A stretch of 64,000 nt of DNA from Mycolicibacterium novocastrense (GTDB lineage Bacteria; Actinomycetota; Actinomycetes; Mycobacteriales; Mycobacteriaceae), in the NCBI RefSeq assembly GCF_001570485.1, contig NZ_BCTA01000093.1:62001-126000 (forward strand), written 5' to 3'. Under the pieces are notes generated by a model, which worked only from the letters and a program-made list of their open reading frames with translations, was not told where the DNA came from and searched no databases. A program made the translations under genes and the position numbers. Position 1 is the first letter of the stretch. Each line of letters opens with the position of its first letter. This document shows, piece by piece, positions 1 through 8,956 of the stretch.

Positions 1-912
1 CTCATCGACACTTTCACGCGCGCCTACGTCGATCAGGTGCGCTGGTTCCTCCACGCCGACGATGACGCGAGCTTTTCGTTGAATCTCGACACGGCACGCG
101 GCGCCGTGCTGTCCGCCTTGCAGAGCGCACGCTTGTCGACGCGGGCCGAGATGTTGGACCGTCTCACCACGGTCGACGATTGGGACAGACGCTTCCGGGA
201 CGCCGCGGGCGTGAGACGACTCGAGGACTCCGAACGCGACAAAGTCGAGGCCGCCTTCGCCAAATATCTTGAGACCATTCCGAAAACCAAACGGTTCCAG
301 GGGATCACCTACGACATCAAGGATGTGATCGGCAAGACGGGGCACGGCATCGGCAGCGCAGGTCTGCCGACCTACACCGTGCTGATCGAGGGTTTCAACC
401 AGGCGCTGGACAACGACGCCGTGCTCTCGATGAAGCAGGGCAATATCGCCGCGCCCAGCCGCGTCGTCGACGATGGGACTCTGAGTCGGCATTTCAAGCA
501 CCACGGCCACCGAACCGCGGTGTCTCAACGCGCACTGCAGGCGCACGCCGATCCGCTGCTCGGCTACACCGACATCGACGATGTCGGGTTCGTCGTCAGC
601 GAGATATCCCCGTATGCGGCCGATCTCGACTGGAGCGAGTTGACCGAACCGGACGAGTTGGCCGAGGTGATCGAACAGTTGGGCCGGGCCGTGGCAAAGG
701 TGCACTGCGTCGGGGATGCCGACAGTGACCAGAAGGTGGTCGAGTTCCAGACGGAGGAGGCGATCGACGCGGTCATCGGTGACCATGTCGACGAGTTCTC
801 GGCCGATCTCGTGAGGTTCGGGCTCGAGTACGCCGGCATCGTGCGCGACGATCACCGCCATTTCGTTGAAGCGTTTCGCGAAGGCCGCATTCCCGGCGTC
901 ACGTCGACCTGA
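1..912 (+). CDS. DUF2252 family protein, C-terminal part
   Basis: The frame is open from the first base, so the start lies before the window; 303 codons are visible before a TGA. A glycine-rich stretch (GHGIGSAGLPTYTVLIEGF, about visible residues 110-130) and MKQGNIAAPSRVV just after it match the VGSVGTR...L.Q.KEA core of DUF2252 proteins. The tail, with its tyrosine/aspartate-rich helix ending in EAFREGRIPG, also fits that family. DUF2252 proteins resemble a kinase fold, but I know of no defined substrate. It converges on the Rieske operon; only 6 bases separate the two stop codons, and no terminator is obvious. The family is fairly secure, the function unknown. Confidence 0.72.
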   Translation, partial: LIDTFTRAYVDQVRWFLHADDDASFSLNLDTARGAVLSALQSARLSTRAEMLDRLTTVDDWDRRFRDAAGVRRLEDSERDKVEAAFAKYLETIPKTKRFQGITYDIKDVIGKTGHGIGSAGLPTYTVLIEGFNQALDNDAVLSMKQGNIAAPSRVVDDGTLSRHFKHHGHRTAVSQRALQAHADPLLGYTDIDDVGFVVSEISPYAADLDWSELTEPDELAEVIEQLGRAVAKVHCVGDADSDQKVVEFQTEEAIDAVIGDHVDEFSADLVRFGLEYAGIVRDDHRHFVEAFREGRIPGVTST

Positions 913-918
913 CGTGTG

Positions 919-1335
919 TCAGCTCAGGATGATCAAATCGTCTTGCAATTGAACAGGTTTCGACTCCAAAGAACGAGTTGCCGGTCCGTTGGCCACCGTG
1001 CCGTCGAGGTTGAACCTGCTGCCGTGGCAGGGACAGTTGATGGTGCCGCCCGCCACGTCGCGCACCGTGCACCCGGCGTGAGTGCAGGTGGCAGAAAATC
1101 CCTTGAAATCCCCTGCCGTCGGTTGCGTCAGCACCGTCTGCTCGACGATCACACCTCCGCCGACCGGAACGTCGGCGACCTTTGCGAGGACCGCAGCCGG
1201 TGCCGCCACACCACCGGTCGTCGTCACGGCCGGCTCCTCGGCAGCCTGGGGATCCTTGCCATACGTGCTGCAGGCGGCCAACGCGCCGGTCGCGATACCG
1301 AGCCCGGCGCCCACCAGAAACTGTTTGCGTTGCAT
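919..1335 (-). CDS. Rieske [2Fe-2S] lipoprotein
   Basis: A 138-residue exported iron-sulfur protein. MQRKQFLVGAG and the lipobox LAAC (Cys22) indicate a lipoprotein signal. The Rieske motifs follow: CTHAGC around residues 81-86, then a second box reading CPCHGSRF; both carry the extra cysteines that form the family disulfide. The cluster would act as a one-electron carrier outside the membrane. The ATG at 1335 was chosen over an upstream one at 1383 because AGGAAAGG lies just before it and the signal peptide begins there. It is the third gene of a leftward set behind a DUF6529-type membrane protein 14 bp away, a plausible electron partner (inference). Confidence 0.85.
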   Translation of the reverse strand: MQRKQFLVGAGLGIATGALAACSTYGKDPQAAEEPAVTTTGGVAAPAAVLAKVADVPVGGGVIVEQTVLTQPTAGDFKGFSATCTHAGCTVRDVAGGTINCPCHGSRFNLDGTVANGPATRSLESKPVQLQDDLIILS

Positions 1336-1349
1336 GGCAATTCCTTTCC

Positions 1350-1919
1350 TCAGAATCTCAGTCCGCTGGTCTGGAAGAACCACAGCGCCGAGGTGAGCCA
1401 GACATACACCAGCCCGAAGAACACCAGTCCCCCCGCGATGGGAAGCACCCAGCTGCGGAGCCCACCGCGCGTCAACAGGATCATCTTGGTGACGAAGACC
1501 CCGTAAAAGAAGCAGCCGAACAGCGAATGGAACAGCACCCGGCTATCCGTGTCGGCGAAGCCCAGAGCGTAGAGGCAGTGCACGGCCACCGGCACGGTCG
1601 CCAGCACCGCCAACCGCCCCGACCATACGTGGGCCGCGGCGATCCACGCCGGTGCACGCCCCCCGGGTGTCAGCCGGTACATCACGAATGCCGAGAACAA
1701 CTGGAACAGCGCCAACAGAACTGCAAGGGTGCCCAGCCACGACTTCACCGCCGTGCCACTGGAGAAGCCGGCCACGTTGATCGAAAAAAACTGCGGCTCA
1801 TGGACTCTGCCGAACACTCCGAGCGCCACGGCGACCATTGCGCCCAGACCGACAGCGATCAGCATCCCCGCCGTCCCGGTGTTGCGGGTGGCCATCACCT
1901 CAGAAGCAGAATCAGACAT
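1350..1919 (-). CDS. DUF6529-type membrane protein, possibly haem-binding
   Basis: A 189-residue polytopic membrane protein with about five to six hydrophobic segments. I recognise it as the DUF6529 type seen beside Rieske proteins in actinobacteria. Histidines lie at 40, 97, 114 and 131; the last three sit in or at the ends of predicted helices about 17 residues apart, a spacing reminiscent of b-type haem ligation in cytochrome b561 or ferric-reductase-like proteins (inference). The ATG at 1919 lies inside the end of the upstream gene (8-bp overlap), implying translational coupling. Its likely role is passing electrons from the quinone pool to the adjacent Rieske lipoprotein. Confidence 0.6.
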   Translation of the reverse strand: MSDSASEVMATRNTGTAGMLIAVGLGAMVAVALGVFGRVHEPQFFSINVAGFSSGTAVKSWLGTLAVLLALFQLFSAFVMYRLTPGGRAPAWIAAAHVWSGRLAVLATVPVAVHCLYALGFADTDSRVLFHSLFGCFFYGVFVTKMILLTRGGLRSWVLPIAGGLVFFGLVYVWLTSALWFFQTSGLRF

Positions 1920-2556
1920 CGCCGCCGCCCACGCGAACGGCCCTGACCCGCTGCCCGTCGATGACCGCAGTCTGGTCGGTGGCCAGAACCGGTGCGGGAC
2001 CGAGGGATCCGTCGCTGCGGCGCAGCACTCCGGTGACATCACCGTCCGCGTCGACGATCCAGCTGCTCCGCACACCCTCCCGCTCGTAGCGGTAGAGACC
2101 GGCGGGCGCCTCGGTGGCCGGCGCGGTGAACACCCAGTTCTTTTCGCCGATGGTCAGCGACCCCACCATCGCATTGCCTTCGAGGTGGCCGTCGAGAACG
2201 CCGGCCTTGTCCTTGCTCGTCAGGTTCACCACACCGTCTGCGGCGTCACCCCTCAGCCACATCTCCACCGAGTTGCCGTCACAGGCATACGCGATCGCCT
2301 GGTCGCCGTCGACCGAGATCTCCAACGTGATCTCGCCGGTCGCCGTCGGCACGGTTCCGAGGTAGTCGGCCCTGGCCGGGAAGCCCGGCGCGGGCGGTTG
2401 CGGCGCGCTCGCCGGCGGCGGAGCGCTCGACGTGGCGACCGCTTCGGCCGCCGGGGCGGCCGCGGGCGCTGGTTCCTGAGACACGTTGCCGAGCCACAGC
2501 GCGGCCGCCAGCGCGGCGACCGCGCCCAACGTGATCAACGGACCGCGAGTCCTCAT
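1912..2556 (-). CDS. Secreted or membrane-anchored protein of unknown function
   Basis: A 214-residue protein I do not recognise. One hydrophobic segment after MRTRGP (residues 7-26) could be an uncleaved anchor or signal peptide. An Ala/Pro-rich linker follows (to about residue 60), then a folded domain of about 150 residues with alternating strands and few cysteines. The ATG at 2556 was chosen because GGAGTGAAG sits directly upstream; the reading frame stays open further upstream but that part reads through the hairpin region. It is first in a three-gene leftward set with the DUF6529-type and Rieske genes, so it may be an extracytoplasmic partner of that module (inference). Confidence 0.6.
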   Translation of the reverse strand: MRTRGPLITLGAVAALAAALWLGNVSQEPAPAAAPAAEAVATSSAPPPASAPQPPAPGFPARADYLGTVPTATGEITLEISVDGDQAIAYACDGNSVEMWLRGDAADGVVNLTSKDKAGVLDGHLEGNAMVGSLTIGEKNWVFTAPATEAPAGLYRYEREGVRSSWIVDADGDVTGVLRRSDGSLGPAPVLATDQTAVIDGQRVRAVRVGGGDV

Positions 2557-2641
2557 CTTCACTCCTTGGCTGTAGCAAACGCCTGCGGGCGTCGTTCTGT
2601 CAGCACAACGGGCGATAGCGGAGGTCGGTTCACATCGATTT

Positions 2642-2706
2642 CTCGCGAACGCAACACCAGGGTCGTGATGAGGGTGGTGTTGCAACCCTGGTGTTGCGTT
2701 CGCGAG
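2642..2706. terminator. Perfect 22-bp-arm hairpin downstream of lpqB
   Basis: Positions 2642-2663 and 2685-2706 are exact reverse complements, separated by a 21-base loop. The structure starts 7 bases past the lpqB stop, so it probably ends the tmk-mtrAB-lpqB transcript. It lacks a T-run, so intrinsic termination is inferred from the stem alone. The stem is longer and more perfect than a usual terminator. Confidence 0.6.
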
Positions 2707-2712
2707 CCGGCT

Positions 2713-4470
2713 CTAGCCCGGCAACACGGGTTCGGCGCCCGGCACCAGCAGCGGGCGCACCTCGGCCCACGCCGGGTCGTCCTCGGCCACCGAGCCGGAC
2801 AGTTGCACGACCCCGCGGGCATCGGCCACGTACACCGTCGACGGGTTGGCCGCCACGGTGGTGACCGGCATCAGCAGGTTGCGGCTCGGTCCGTCGGAGT
2901 TGACGCCGTCGAGGTTGACGTAGGAGACCGGATGCTGCGGATCGGTGCGGCTGACCACGATGTCGTCGCCGGTGCGCCATGACAGCGACACCACGGTGTT
3001 GCCAAGGCCGTATCCCAGCCGCCGCGGGTAGGTCAGCGCATAGCCGCCGCCGGGGGTCTGCTCGACGCCGGCCAGGACCACCCGGCCATCGATGACCATC
3101 GCCGCGCGCGTACCGTCACGCGACAACTGCAATTCGGTGATCACGCCGGGAAACCTGCTCGACACCAGCGTGGAGTCGATCGGTATACGGGCCGGCTGGC
3201 CCGACGCGTCCTGGATGACACGCACGACGTTGTTGCCGTCGATCACTACCCAAACGGCGTTGTCGAGCGACCAACTCGGCCGCGACAGGCTTCGCGCATC
3301 CAACACCTGCGACGCCGCGCCGCCGAGCGCGCCCACCCACATCGACGACGCCATGTCCGGTGCGCCCGGGCGCACCGTGACGATCGACGCCACCTCCTGC
3401 CCCGTGCGGGACACCGCCGCCGACGTCTGGTTCGGCATCTGCCCGAACTGTCCGGGAACCCGCGGCGCCCGCAGGCCGTCGAGCGCGACGAGCGAACCGT
3501 CCACCAACGCGTGCAGGCCCGCCGCCACTCCCGAGGCCGCGCCCGGGTCGGTGGCCGCCACGTCGGAGGTCTCCCAACCGTCGGCGAACCGGTCGTCGAG
3601 GGCGGCGCCGTCGGCGTTGATCACGTACGGCCCATTGACCCCCGCGCGTGACAGCGTCCAGATCAGTTGTGCCGCAAGCAGTTGCCTGCTGTGCGGATCG
3701 GTGGTCGACAGGTTGTCCACATCGATTCTGGCTCCGCCATAACCCCGGCCGACGCCCATCTTGCCGCCGTCGGCGCGCGTCACCGGGCCCCGCAGTTTCA
3801 GCGGCGGTTCGAGGAGATTGCGGACGGTCTTGGCCATCTCCGGTCGCGGTCCGGCGATCAGCTTGCTCACCAGTTCGGTGGCCAACTGGTCGGGATCGGA
3901 CACCGCGACATAGCGCGGATCGGGCACCACTGTGCTGCCGGTGGGGTCGACGAAATACAGGGTGTTGCGCCGATAGGTGGCCTGAAACTGTTGCCAGTCG
4001 AGGAAGACCCCGTTGGGCAGCTTGTCGATGCGCCAACCGTCGGCGGTCTTGATCAGTTCGATCGGCCCCGGGTCCGGTAGCGCGCCGTCCCCCGTCTCGA
4101 ACACACCCATGTCCGACAGCGACCCGAGGATGTCGGCGCGCATGGTCACCGACACCCGGTCGGGGCCGCGCGTCTCGACGAACACCACGTTGTCGATCAG
4201 CAACGCGCTGCCCGCATCATCCCAAGCCTGGGAAGCGGACTCGGTGAGGAACTGGCGTGCGGCCAGATGCCGGTTGGCGGGATCGGCGGTGGCCTTGAGG
4301 AATTCGCGCAGCAACACGTCCGGGTCCATGCCCGGCGTCGGCTTGGGCAGGCTGGGCGGGGCGGGCCGGTCGACGGTTCCGATGGCTTGCGGCGAGGACG
4401 AACTCGGCACACCCGCGCAGCCGGTGAGAACCAACGCCAGCGCACTCAGGACGGCCAGCAGGATTCTCAC
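2713..4470 (-). CDS. lpqB: Lipoprotein LpqB
   Basis: A 585-residue lipoprotein. The signal peptide ends in LVLTGC (Cys18), followed by an Ser/Pro-rich linker, a GerMN-type region (roughly residues 40-330) and a C-terminal beta-propeller-like LpqB domain. LpqB is the third component of the MtrAB system: in mycobacteria it interacts with the extracellular part of MtrB and modulates MtrA phosphorylation, affecting division and envelope homeostasis. Its ATG overlaps the mtrB stop (ATGA), so the two are translationally coupled. The full family length and the conserved tmk-mtrA-mtrB-lpqB order make the call secure. The hairpin at 2642-2706 follows the gene. Confidence 0.95.
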   Translation of the reverse strand: MRILLAVLSALALVLTGCAGVPSSSSPQAIGTVDRPAPPSLPKPTPGMDPDVLLREFLKATADPANRHLAARQFLTESASQAWDDAGSALLIDNVVFVETRGPDRVSVTMRADILGSLSDMGVFETGDGALPDPGPIELIKTADGWRIDKLPNGVFLDWQQFQATYRRNTLYFVDPTGSTVVPDPRYVAVSDPDQLATELVSKLIAGPRPEMAKTVRNLLEPPLKLRGPVTRADGGKMGVGRGYGGARIDVDNLSTTDPHSRQLLAAQLIWTLSRAGVNGPYVINADGAALDDRFADGWETSDVAATDPGAASGVAAGLHALVDGSLVALDGLRAPRVPGQFGQMPNQTSAAVSRTGQEVASIVTVRPGAPDMASSMWVGALGGAASQVLDARSLSRPSWSLDNAVWVVIDGNNVVRVIQDASGQPARIPIDSTLVSSRFPGVITELQLSRDGTRAAMVIDGRVVLAGVEQTPGGGYALTYPRRLGYGLGNTVVSLSWRTGDDIVVSRTDPQHPVSYVNLDGVNSDGPSRNLLMPVTTVAANPSTVYVADARGVVQLSGSVAEDDPAWAEVRPLLVPGAEPVLPG

Positions 4471-6113
4471 ACGGACTCCTGCGCGGGTTCGCGGTCGCGG
4501 CTGCGCGGCGGCACATCGTCGGGCCCAACAGGTTTCAGCGGCAACGGGCTGGTGGTCACCTTGTGCCCGCGCACGAGCGGCAGCGTGAGCCGGAAGCAGG
4601 CGCCCTTACCCGGCTCCCCCCACGCCTCCAGCCTGCCCTGGTGCAGGCGGGCGTCCTCGATGCTGATCGCCAAACCGAGACCGGTGCCGCCGGAACGACG
4701 CACCCGCGAGGGATCCGACCGCCAGAACCGGCTGAACACCAGTTTCTCCTCACCGGGCCGCAGCCCGACCCCGTGGTCCCGGACGGTGACCGCGACGGTG
4801 TCGTCGTCGGCGGCCATCCGGATGCGGACGGGTTTGTGCTCGGCGTGGTCGATGGCGTTGGCGATCAGGTTGCGCAGGATCCGCTCCACGCGCCGCGGAT
4901 CGACCTCGGCGATGACCTCCTCGGTCGGCATGTCGACAACCAGTTCGACCTCGGCGTCGGCCGCGAGGTGCCCGACGTTGTCCAATGCGCTTTGCACCGT
5001 CGACCGCAGATCCAGCGACTCGACCGACAGTTCGGCGACACCGGCGTCGTGCCGGGAGATCTCCAACAGATCGTTGAGCAACGTCTCGAACCGGTCGAGC
5101 TCGCTGACCATCAACTCGGTGGACCGGCGCAGCGCGGGATCGAGATCCTCGCTGTGGTCGTAGATCAGGTCGGCGGCCATGCGCACCGTCGTCAGCGGGG
5201 TGCGCAGTTCGTGGCTGACGTCGGAGGTGAACCGGCGCTGCAGGTTGCCGAACTCCTCGAGCTGGGTGATCTGGCGGTGCAGGCTCTCGGCCATGTCGTT
5301 GAACGAGACGGCCAGGCGGGCCATGTCGTCCTCGCCGCGCACCGGCATGCGTTCGGTGAGGTGGCCTTCGGCGAACCGCTCGGCGATGCGCGACGCGGAC
5401 CGCACCGGCAGCACGATCTGGCGCGCCACCAGCAAGGCGATCGCGGCGAGCAGACCGAGCAGCACCACGCCGCCGGTGGCCATCGTCCCGCGCACCAACG
5501 CGATCGTGGACTCCTCGTTAGTGAGCGGGAAGATCAGATAGAGCTCGAGGTTCGTCACAGACGACGACGTCGGACTGCCCACGATCAGCGCGGGCCCGGA
5601 GAAGCCGTCGGTGTGCACGGTCGCGTACTGATAGCTGACCTGGCCGGCCTTGACGAACTCCCGCAGCGTGTTGGGCACCTGCTGGACCGGGCCGGCCGCG
5701 GTCGCCGCGCGGGGTCCGTCGCCCGGCACCACCAGAACCGCGTCGTAGGTTCCCGCGAGGCCCGGTTCGGCATCGGCGCTGCGATCGATCAGCGTGTTGC
5801 GCGCCAGCTGCAGGCTGCTGTCCAGCGAGCGGGTCTCCTCGCCGCCGACGATTCCGCTGACGGTGGTGCGTGCGCGATCGATCTGCTCGGTCGCCGCGCG
5901 TACCTTGACCTCGAGGATGCGGTCGGTGATCTGGCTGGTCAGAACGAACCCGAGCACCAGGATCACGGCCAGCGACAGGCCCAACGTCAACGAGACGACG
6001 CGCAGCTGCAACGAGCGCCGCCACGCGAGGCTCAACGCCCGCCCCAGCGCTCCCAGCCCGCGCACCAGCGGCGCCGAGCGCCGATGGATGCGTCGTCTGG
6101 AGCTGAAGATCAC
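4467..6113 (-). CDS. mtrB: Sensor histidine kinase MtrB
   Basis: A 548-residue membrane histidine kinase. A first transmembrane helix lies at about 37-60 and a second at about 212-231, enclosing an extracytoplasmic sensor region. A HAMP linker, a dimerisation box DVSHELRTPLTTV with phosphoacceptor His301, and a HATPase domain follow, with N, G1 (DHGVGL) and G2 (GGTGLGLAI) boxes. It phosphorylates MtrA in response to cell-cycle or envelope cues. The C-terminal tail is Pro/Arg-rich. It overlaps lpqB by 4 bp and follows mtrA after 73 bp. Confidence 0.95.
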   Translation of the reverse strand: MIFSSRRRIHRRSAPLVRGLGALGRALSLAWRRSLQLRVVSLTLGLSLAVILVLGFVLTSQITDRILEVKVRAATEQIDRARTTVSGIVGGEETRSLDSSLQLARNTLIDRSADAEPGLAGTYDAVLVVPGDGPRAATAAGPVQQVPNTLREFVKAGQVSYQYATVHTDGFSGPALIVGSPTSSSVTNLELYLIFPLTNEESTIALVRGTMATGGVVLLGLLAAIALLVARQIVLPVRSASRIAERFAEGHLTERMPVRGEDDMARLAVSFNDMAESLHRQITQLEEFGNLQRRFTSDVSHELRTPLTTVRMAADLIYDHSEDLDPALRRSTELMVSELDRFETLLNDLLEISRHDAGVAELSVESLDLRSTVQSALDNVGHLAADAEVELVVDMPTEEVIAEVDPRRVERILRNLIANAIDHAEHKPVRIRMAADDDTVAVTVRDHGVGLRPGEEKLVFSRFWRSDPSRVRRSGGTGLGLAISIEDARLHQGRLEAWGEPGKGACFRLTLPLVRGHKVTTSPLPLKPVGPDDVPPRSRDREPAQESV

Positions 6114-6186
6114 GGCGCCCGCCGAGCGGTCAACACGGCGACCGTCAAACGGTCGGAATCACGACCACGGCCGAGAGCCGTGCATG

Positions 6187-6873
6187 TCACGGCGGTCCGG
6201 CCTTGTACCCCACTCCTCGAACCGTGAGCACCACCTGCGGGTTCTCGGGATCCTTCTCGACCTTGGCCCGCAACCGTTGGACATGCACGTTCACCAAACG
6301 GGTGTCCGCGGGGTGGCGATAACCCCACACCTGTTCGAGCAGCACATCACGAGTAAACACCTGCCGCGGTTTGCGCGCCAACGCCACCAACAGGTCGAAC
6401 TCCAGAGGGGTCAGGGAGATCTGTTCGCCCTGACGGGTGACCTTGTGCGCGGGCACGTCGATGTCGACGTCGCCGATCGAGAGCATCTCGGCAGGCTCGT
6501 CCTCGTTGCGCCGCAGGCGGGCCCGCACCCGCGCGACGAGCTCCTTGGGTTTGAACGGTTTCATCACGTAGTCGTCGGCGCCGGACTCCAGGCCCAGTAC
6601 GACGTCGACCGTGTCGGTCTTGGCGGTCAGCATGACGATCGGCACGCCGGAGTCCGCGCGGAGCACCCGGCACACGTCGATGCCGTTCATCCCGGGCAGC
6701 ATCAGGTCGAGCAGGACCAGATCGGGCCGCAGCTCGCGGACCGCGGTCAGCGCTTGGGTGCCGTCACCGATGACCGCGGTGTCGAAGCCTTCGCCCCGCA
6801 GCACGATGGTGAGCATCTCGGCGAGCGACGGGTCATCGTCGACAACCAGAATCCTTTGCCTCATGGAGACCAT
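6187..6873 (-). CDS. mtrA: Response regulator MtrA
   Basis: A 228-residue OmpR-type regulator. The receiver domain carries the acidic pocket VVDDD (about 11-14), phosphoacceptor Asp56 in LLDLMLPG, and Lys in KPFKPKEL. A C-terminal winged helix follows, with the recognition region ending in VWGYRHPADTRLVNVHV. MtrA is nearly invariant across mycobacteria and controls replication, cell-division and cell-wall genes. Two ATGs (6873 and 6864) are possible; 6873 gives the usual 228 residues. It lies 79 bp behind tmk and 73 bp before mtrB. Confidence 0.97.
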   Translation of the reverse strand: MVSMRQRILVVDDDPSLAEMLTIVLRGEGFDTAVIGDGTQALTAVRELRPDLVLLDLMLPGMNGIDVCRVLRADSGVPIVMLTAKTDTVDVVLGLESGADDYVMKPFKPKELVARVRARLRRNEDEPAEMLSIGDVDIDVPAHKVTRQGEQISLTPLEFDLLVALARKPRQVFTRDVLLEQVWGYRHPADTRLVNVHVQRLRAKVEKDPENPQVVLTVRGVGYKAGPP

Positions 6874-6952
6874 GGTGTCACCGAATTGCGATAAACCCCG
6901 GCTACCACACGGCGCGTTTCGCGCTTTGACCGGCGAATCGTGCCGAACGGGG

Positions 6953-7585
6953 CTACTGAGCGCCCAGTTCGGCGGCGAGTGCGGCCGGATCGACGTCGGG
7001 TCCGGCGACCTTCCAGCGTCCGCACCACTGCGATGCGGCCAGTGCGGCGTAGACGTCGGAGGTGCGTTGCTGCAGGCCGCCGTCGCGTTCGTAGGCGTCT
7101 TTGGCTCGGTCGACCTCGGTGTTGGCGCGCCGCTCGGCGCGCTGGGCCGCCAGTTCGATCGGGACGGCCAGCAGCACCTGGGCGTCCGGCCGCGGTAGCG
7201 CCAGGCGCTCATACTCCAGCGCCCGCACCCACTCGACGACCTCGCCGTCGGCGCCCTGATGAAGGCGCGCGGCGCTGTAGGCGGCGTTCGACGCGACGTA
7301 GCGGTCCAGGATGACGACGTCGTAGGCGCCCTGCAGACGTTCGATCTCGGCTCGGGCGCGGGCACGGTCGAGCGCGAACAGCACCGCCATCGCGTACACG
7401 GAATCGGCGAGGTCGCCGTGGGATCCGTGCAGCGCCTCGGCGGCCAGGTCGGCCTCCACCGATTGGCCGTAACGCGGAAAGGCCAGGCTCGTCACCGTCC
7501 TGCCGTCGGCTTCGAACGCGGTTCGCAGACCGTTGGTCAGCGTGCGCTTACCGGCTCCGTCGACCCCCTCGATGACCATCAGCAC
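6953..7585 (-). CDS. tmk: Thymidylate kinase
   Basis: A 210-residue dTMP kinase that makes dTDP for DNA synthesis. Seen: the P-loop EGVDGAGKRT at residues 6-15, the DRY motif in VILDRYVASNAAYSA (about 92-106), and a lid region rich in arginine. The mycobacterial signature FPRYGQSVEADLAAEALHG is present. The start is GTG at 7585, with a -10-like TAGTCT seven bases upstream, so it is probably leaderless. It is the first gene of the tmk-mtrA-mtrB-lpqB group. Confidence 0.95.
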   Translation of the reverse strand: MLMVIEGVDGAGKRTLTNGLRTAFEADGRTVTSLAFPRYGQSVEADLAAEALHGSHGDLADSVYAMAVLFALDRARARAEIERLQGAYDVVILDRYVASNAAYSAARLHQGADGEVVEWVRALEYERLALPRPDAQVLLAVPIELAAQRAERRANTEVDRAKDAYERDGGLQQRTSDVYAALAASQWCGRWKVAGPDVDPAALAAELGAQ

Positions 7586-7592
7586 GGCTGTG

Positions 7593-7598
7593 AGACTA
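7593..7598 (-). promoter_or_regulatory. Leaderless-type -10 element before tmk
   Basis: TAGTCT on the minus strand ends 7 bases before the GTG of tmk. A transcript starting at the GTG would carry no 5' leader and no Shine-Dalgarno site is visible, which fits. Inferred from spacing alone. Confidence 0.55.
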
Positions 7599-7624
7599 GC
7601 GATGTCCGATCGCCGGCCGCGGCA

Positions 7625-8956
7625 TCAGACGTCGTGTTCGGCCGGATCGGTGTTCCGCGAGATCGCCTCCAGACGTTCCAGATCGGCCGGGTGAAGGCCG
7701 GGTTGCTCCGCCATGGCGTCCATCAACAGTCGGATCTGGCGATCCAGCGCGGGTATCAACTCCCCGCGGCCCTCGCTGCGAGCGTGCTCGATGAGCATGC
7801 GGAGCACGCGCAGCACGGTGGCCACCACGTTGGGCTGGCCGACCGAGCTCTGGCGGATCTGGTCGAAGGCGTGCGCGACGTACTCCTCGTGCGACAGATC
7901 CCAGGGGCGAACGAGGATCCTGTCGTCGGGGCCGCACACCGACTGCGGCGGCATGTCCGCCGTCAGCAGTTTGCGCATGAGGCTGCCGAGTCGCAGCACC
8001 ACGTCGGCCGCGGTGGTCGGGTCGTTGATGGCGGGGCTGAGCGCACGCAGCGCGATGTCGACCAGTTGGCGGATCCCGAAGTCGACGTCCTGCTGCATGG
8101 TGCGGATGTCGGCCACTTCCACCGTCGACATCAGCCTGCGCTCGACGCGTTCGGCGTCGGGGGGAACCGGCCACAACGTCATGAGCACTTCCCCGCGGTG
8201 GATGTAGGCGCCGGTCCGGGTTTCCAGCCGCACCACGGTCGCCGGCGGCACCGCCGCCAGGATGTACCTGCTGGCCGACTGGGTGACCCAGCCGTCGCTG
8301 CCGGCGTGGACCGTCAGATGGTGTTCGGAGTCCGGTGTCGGCGGGTGCGGGGCCGCGGTCTCCATGCGCGTCTGCCGTTCCTGTTCCTCGATGACCTCGT
8401 CGGCCTCGGCGGCGATGGTCCGCACCACCTCACCCACCTGCAAGCCATAGGCCAATCGGTTGAGGTAGGCGATGATCAGCAACACCGTCGCCACCGCCAG
8501 CACGATCGCCGCCGTCATCGAGACCCGTGGCGCATTGGACATCGGGTCCCCGCTGATATGGCGCAACGTCAACACGCAGAACACGAAGGTGGCCACCAGC
8601 AGACCGATCACCAGCTGGCTGAGCCGGTCGCGGATGAACGACCGCATCACCCGCGGCGAGAACTGGCTGCTGGCCAGCTGCAAGCTGACCACCGTCAAAG
8701 AGAACACCACCCCCGCGGTGGTGATGGTGGCGCCCGCGACGGTGCTCAGCAGCCAGATCGCCGCGTTGCTGTTCATCTCGACCGTCAGCGGCAGTGAGGT
8801 GTCGACGCCGACGATGTCATCGAGGTAGGCCGTCCCCTCCGCGACCGCGATGCCGCCCAACAGGACCAGCGCGGGCAGCGCGAAGAGACTTTCACGAAAG
8901 TGGTAGAGCGCGGTGGAGATCGGCAGTGCCGAACGCGGAGCGGGACGACGCATCAT
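7625..8956 (-). CDS. DUF2254 membrane protein
   Basis: A 443-residue integral membrane protein. Four hydrophobic segments lie in the first ~190 residues (around 20-45, 65-90, 115-135 and 150-175), followed by a soluble region of about 250 residues. The motif VFSLTVVSLQLASSQFSPRVMR after the second segment is characteristic of DUF2254, whose function is not established. The soluble part contains RALSPAINDPTTA, also family-typical. ATGs at 8956 and 8953 are adjacent, so the exact start is uncertain. It stands between tmk and a pseudogene, with no operon partner. Confidence 0.85.
   Translation of the reverse strand: MMRRPAPRSALPISTALYHFRESLFALPALVLLGGIAVAEGTAYLDDIVGVDTSLPLTVEMNSNAAIWLLSTVAGATITTAGVVFSLTVVSLQLASSQFSPRVMRSFIRDRLSQLVIGLLVATFVFCVLTLRHISGDPMSNAPRVSMTAAIVLAVATVLLIIAYLNRLAYGLQVGEVVRTIAAEADEVIEEQERQTRMETAAPHPPTPDSEHHLTVHAGSDGWVTQSASRYILAAVPPATVVRLETRTGAYIHRGEVLMTLWPVPPDAERVERRLMSTVEVADIRTMQQDVDFGIRQLVDIALRALSPAINDPTTAADVVLRLGSLMRKLLTADMPPQSVCGPDDRILVRPWDLSHEEYVAHAFDQIRQSSVGQPNVVATVLRVLRMLIEHARSEGRGELIPALDRQIRLLMDAMAEQPGLHPADLERLEAISRNTDPAEHDV

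Noticed and set aside
4563..6227. A 554-codon open frame on the plus strand
   Set aside because: It is the opposite strand of mtrB, with shadow-like composition.
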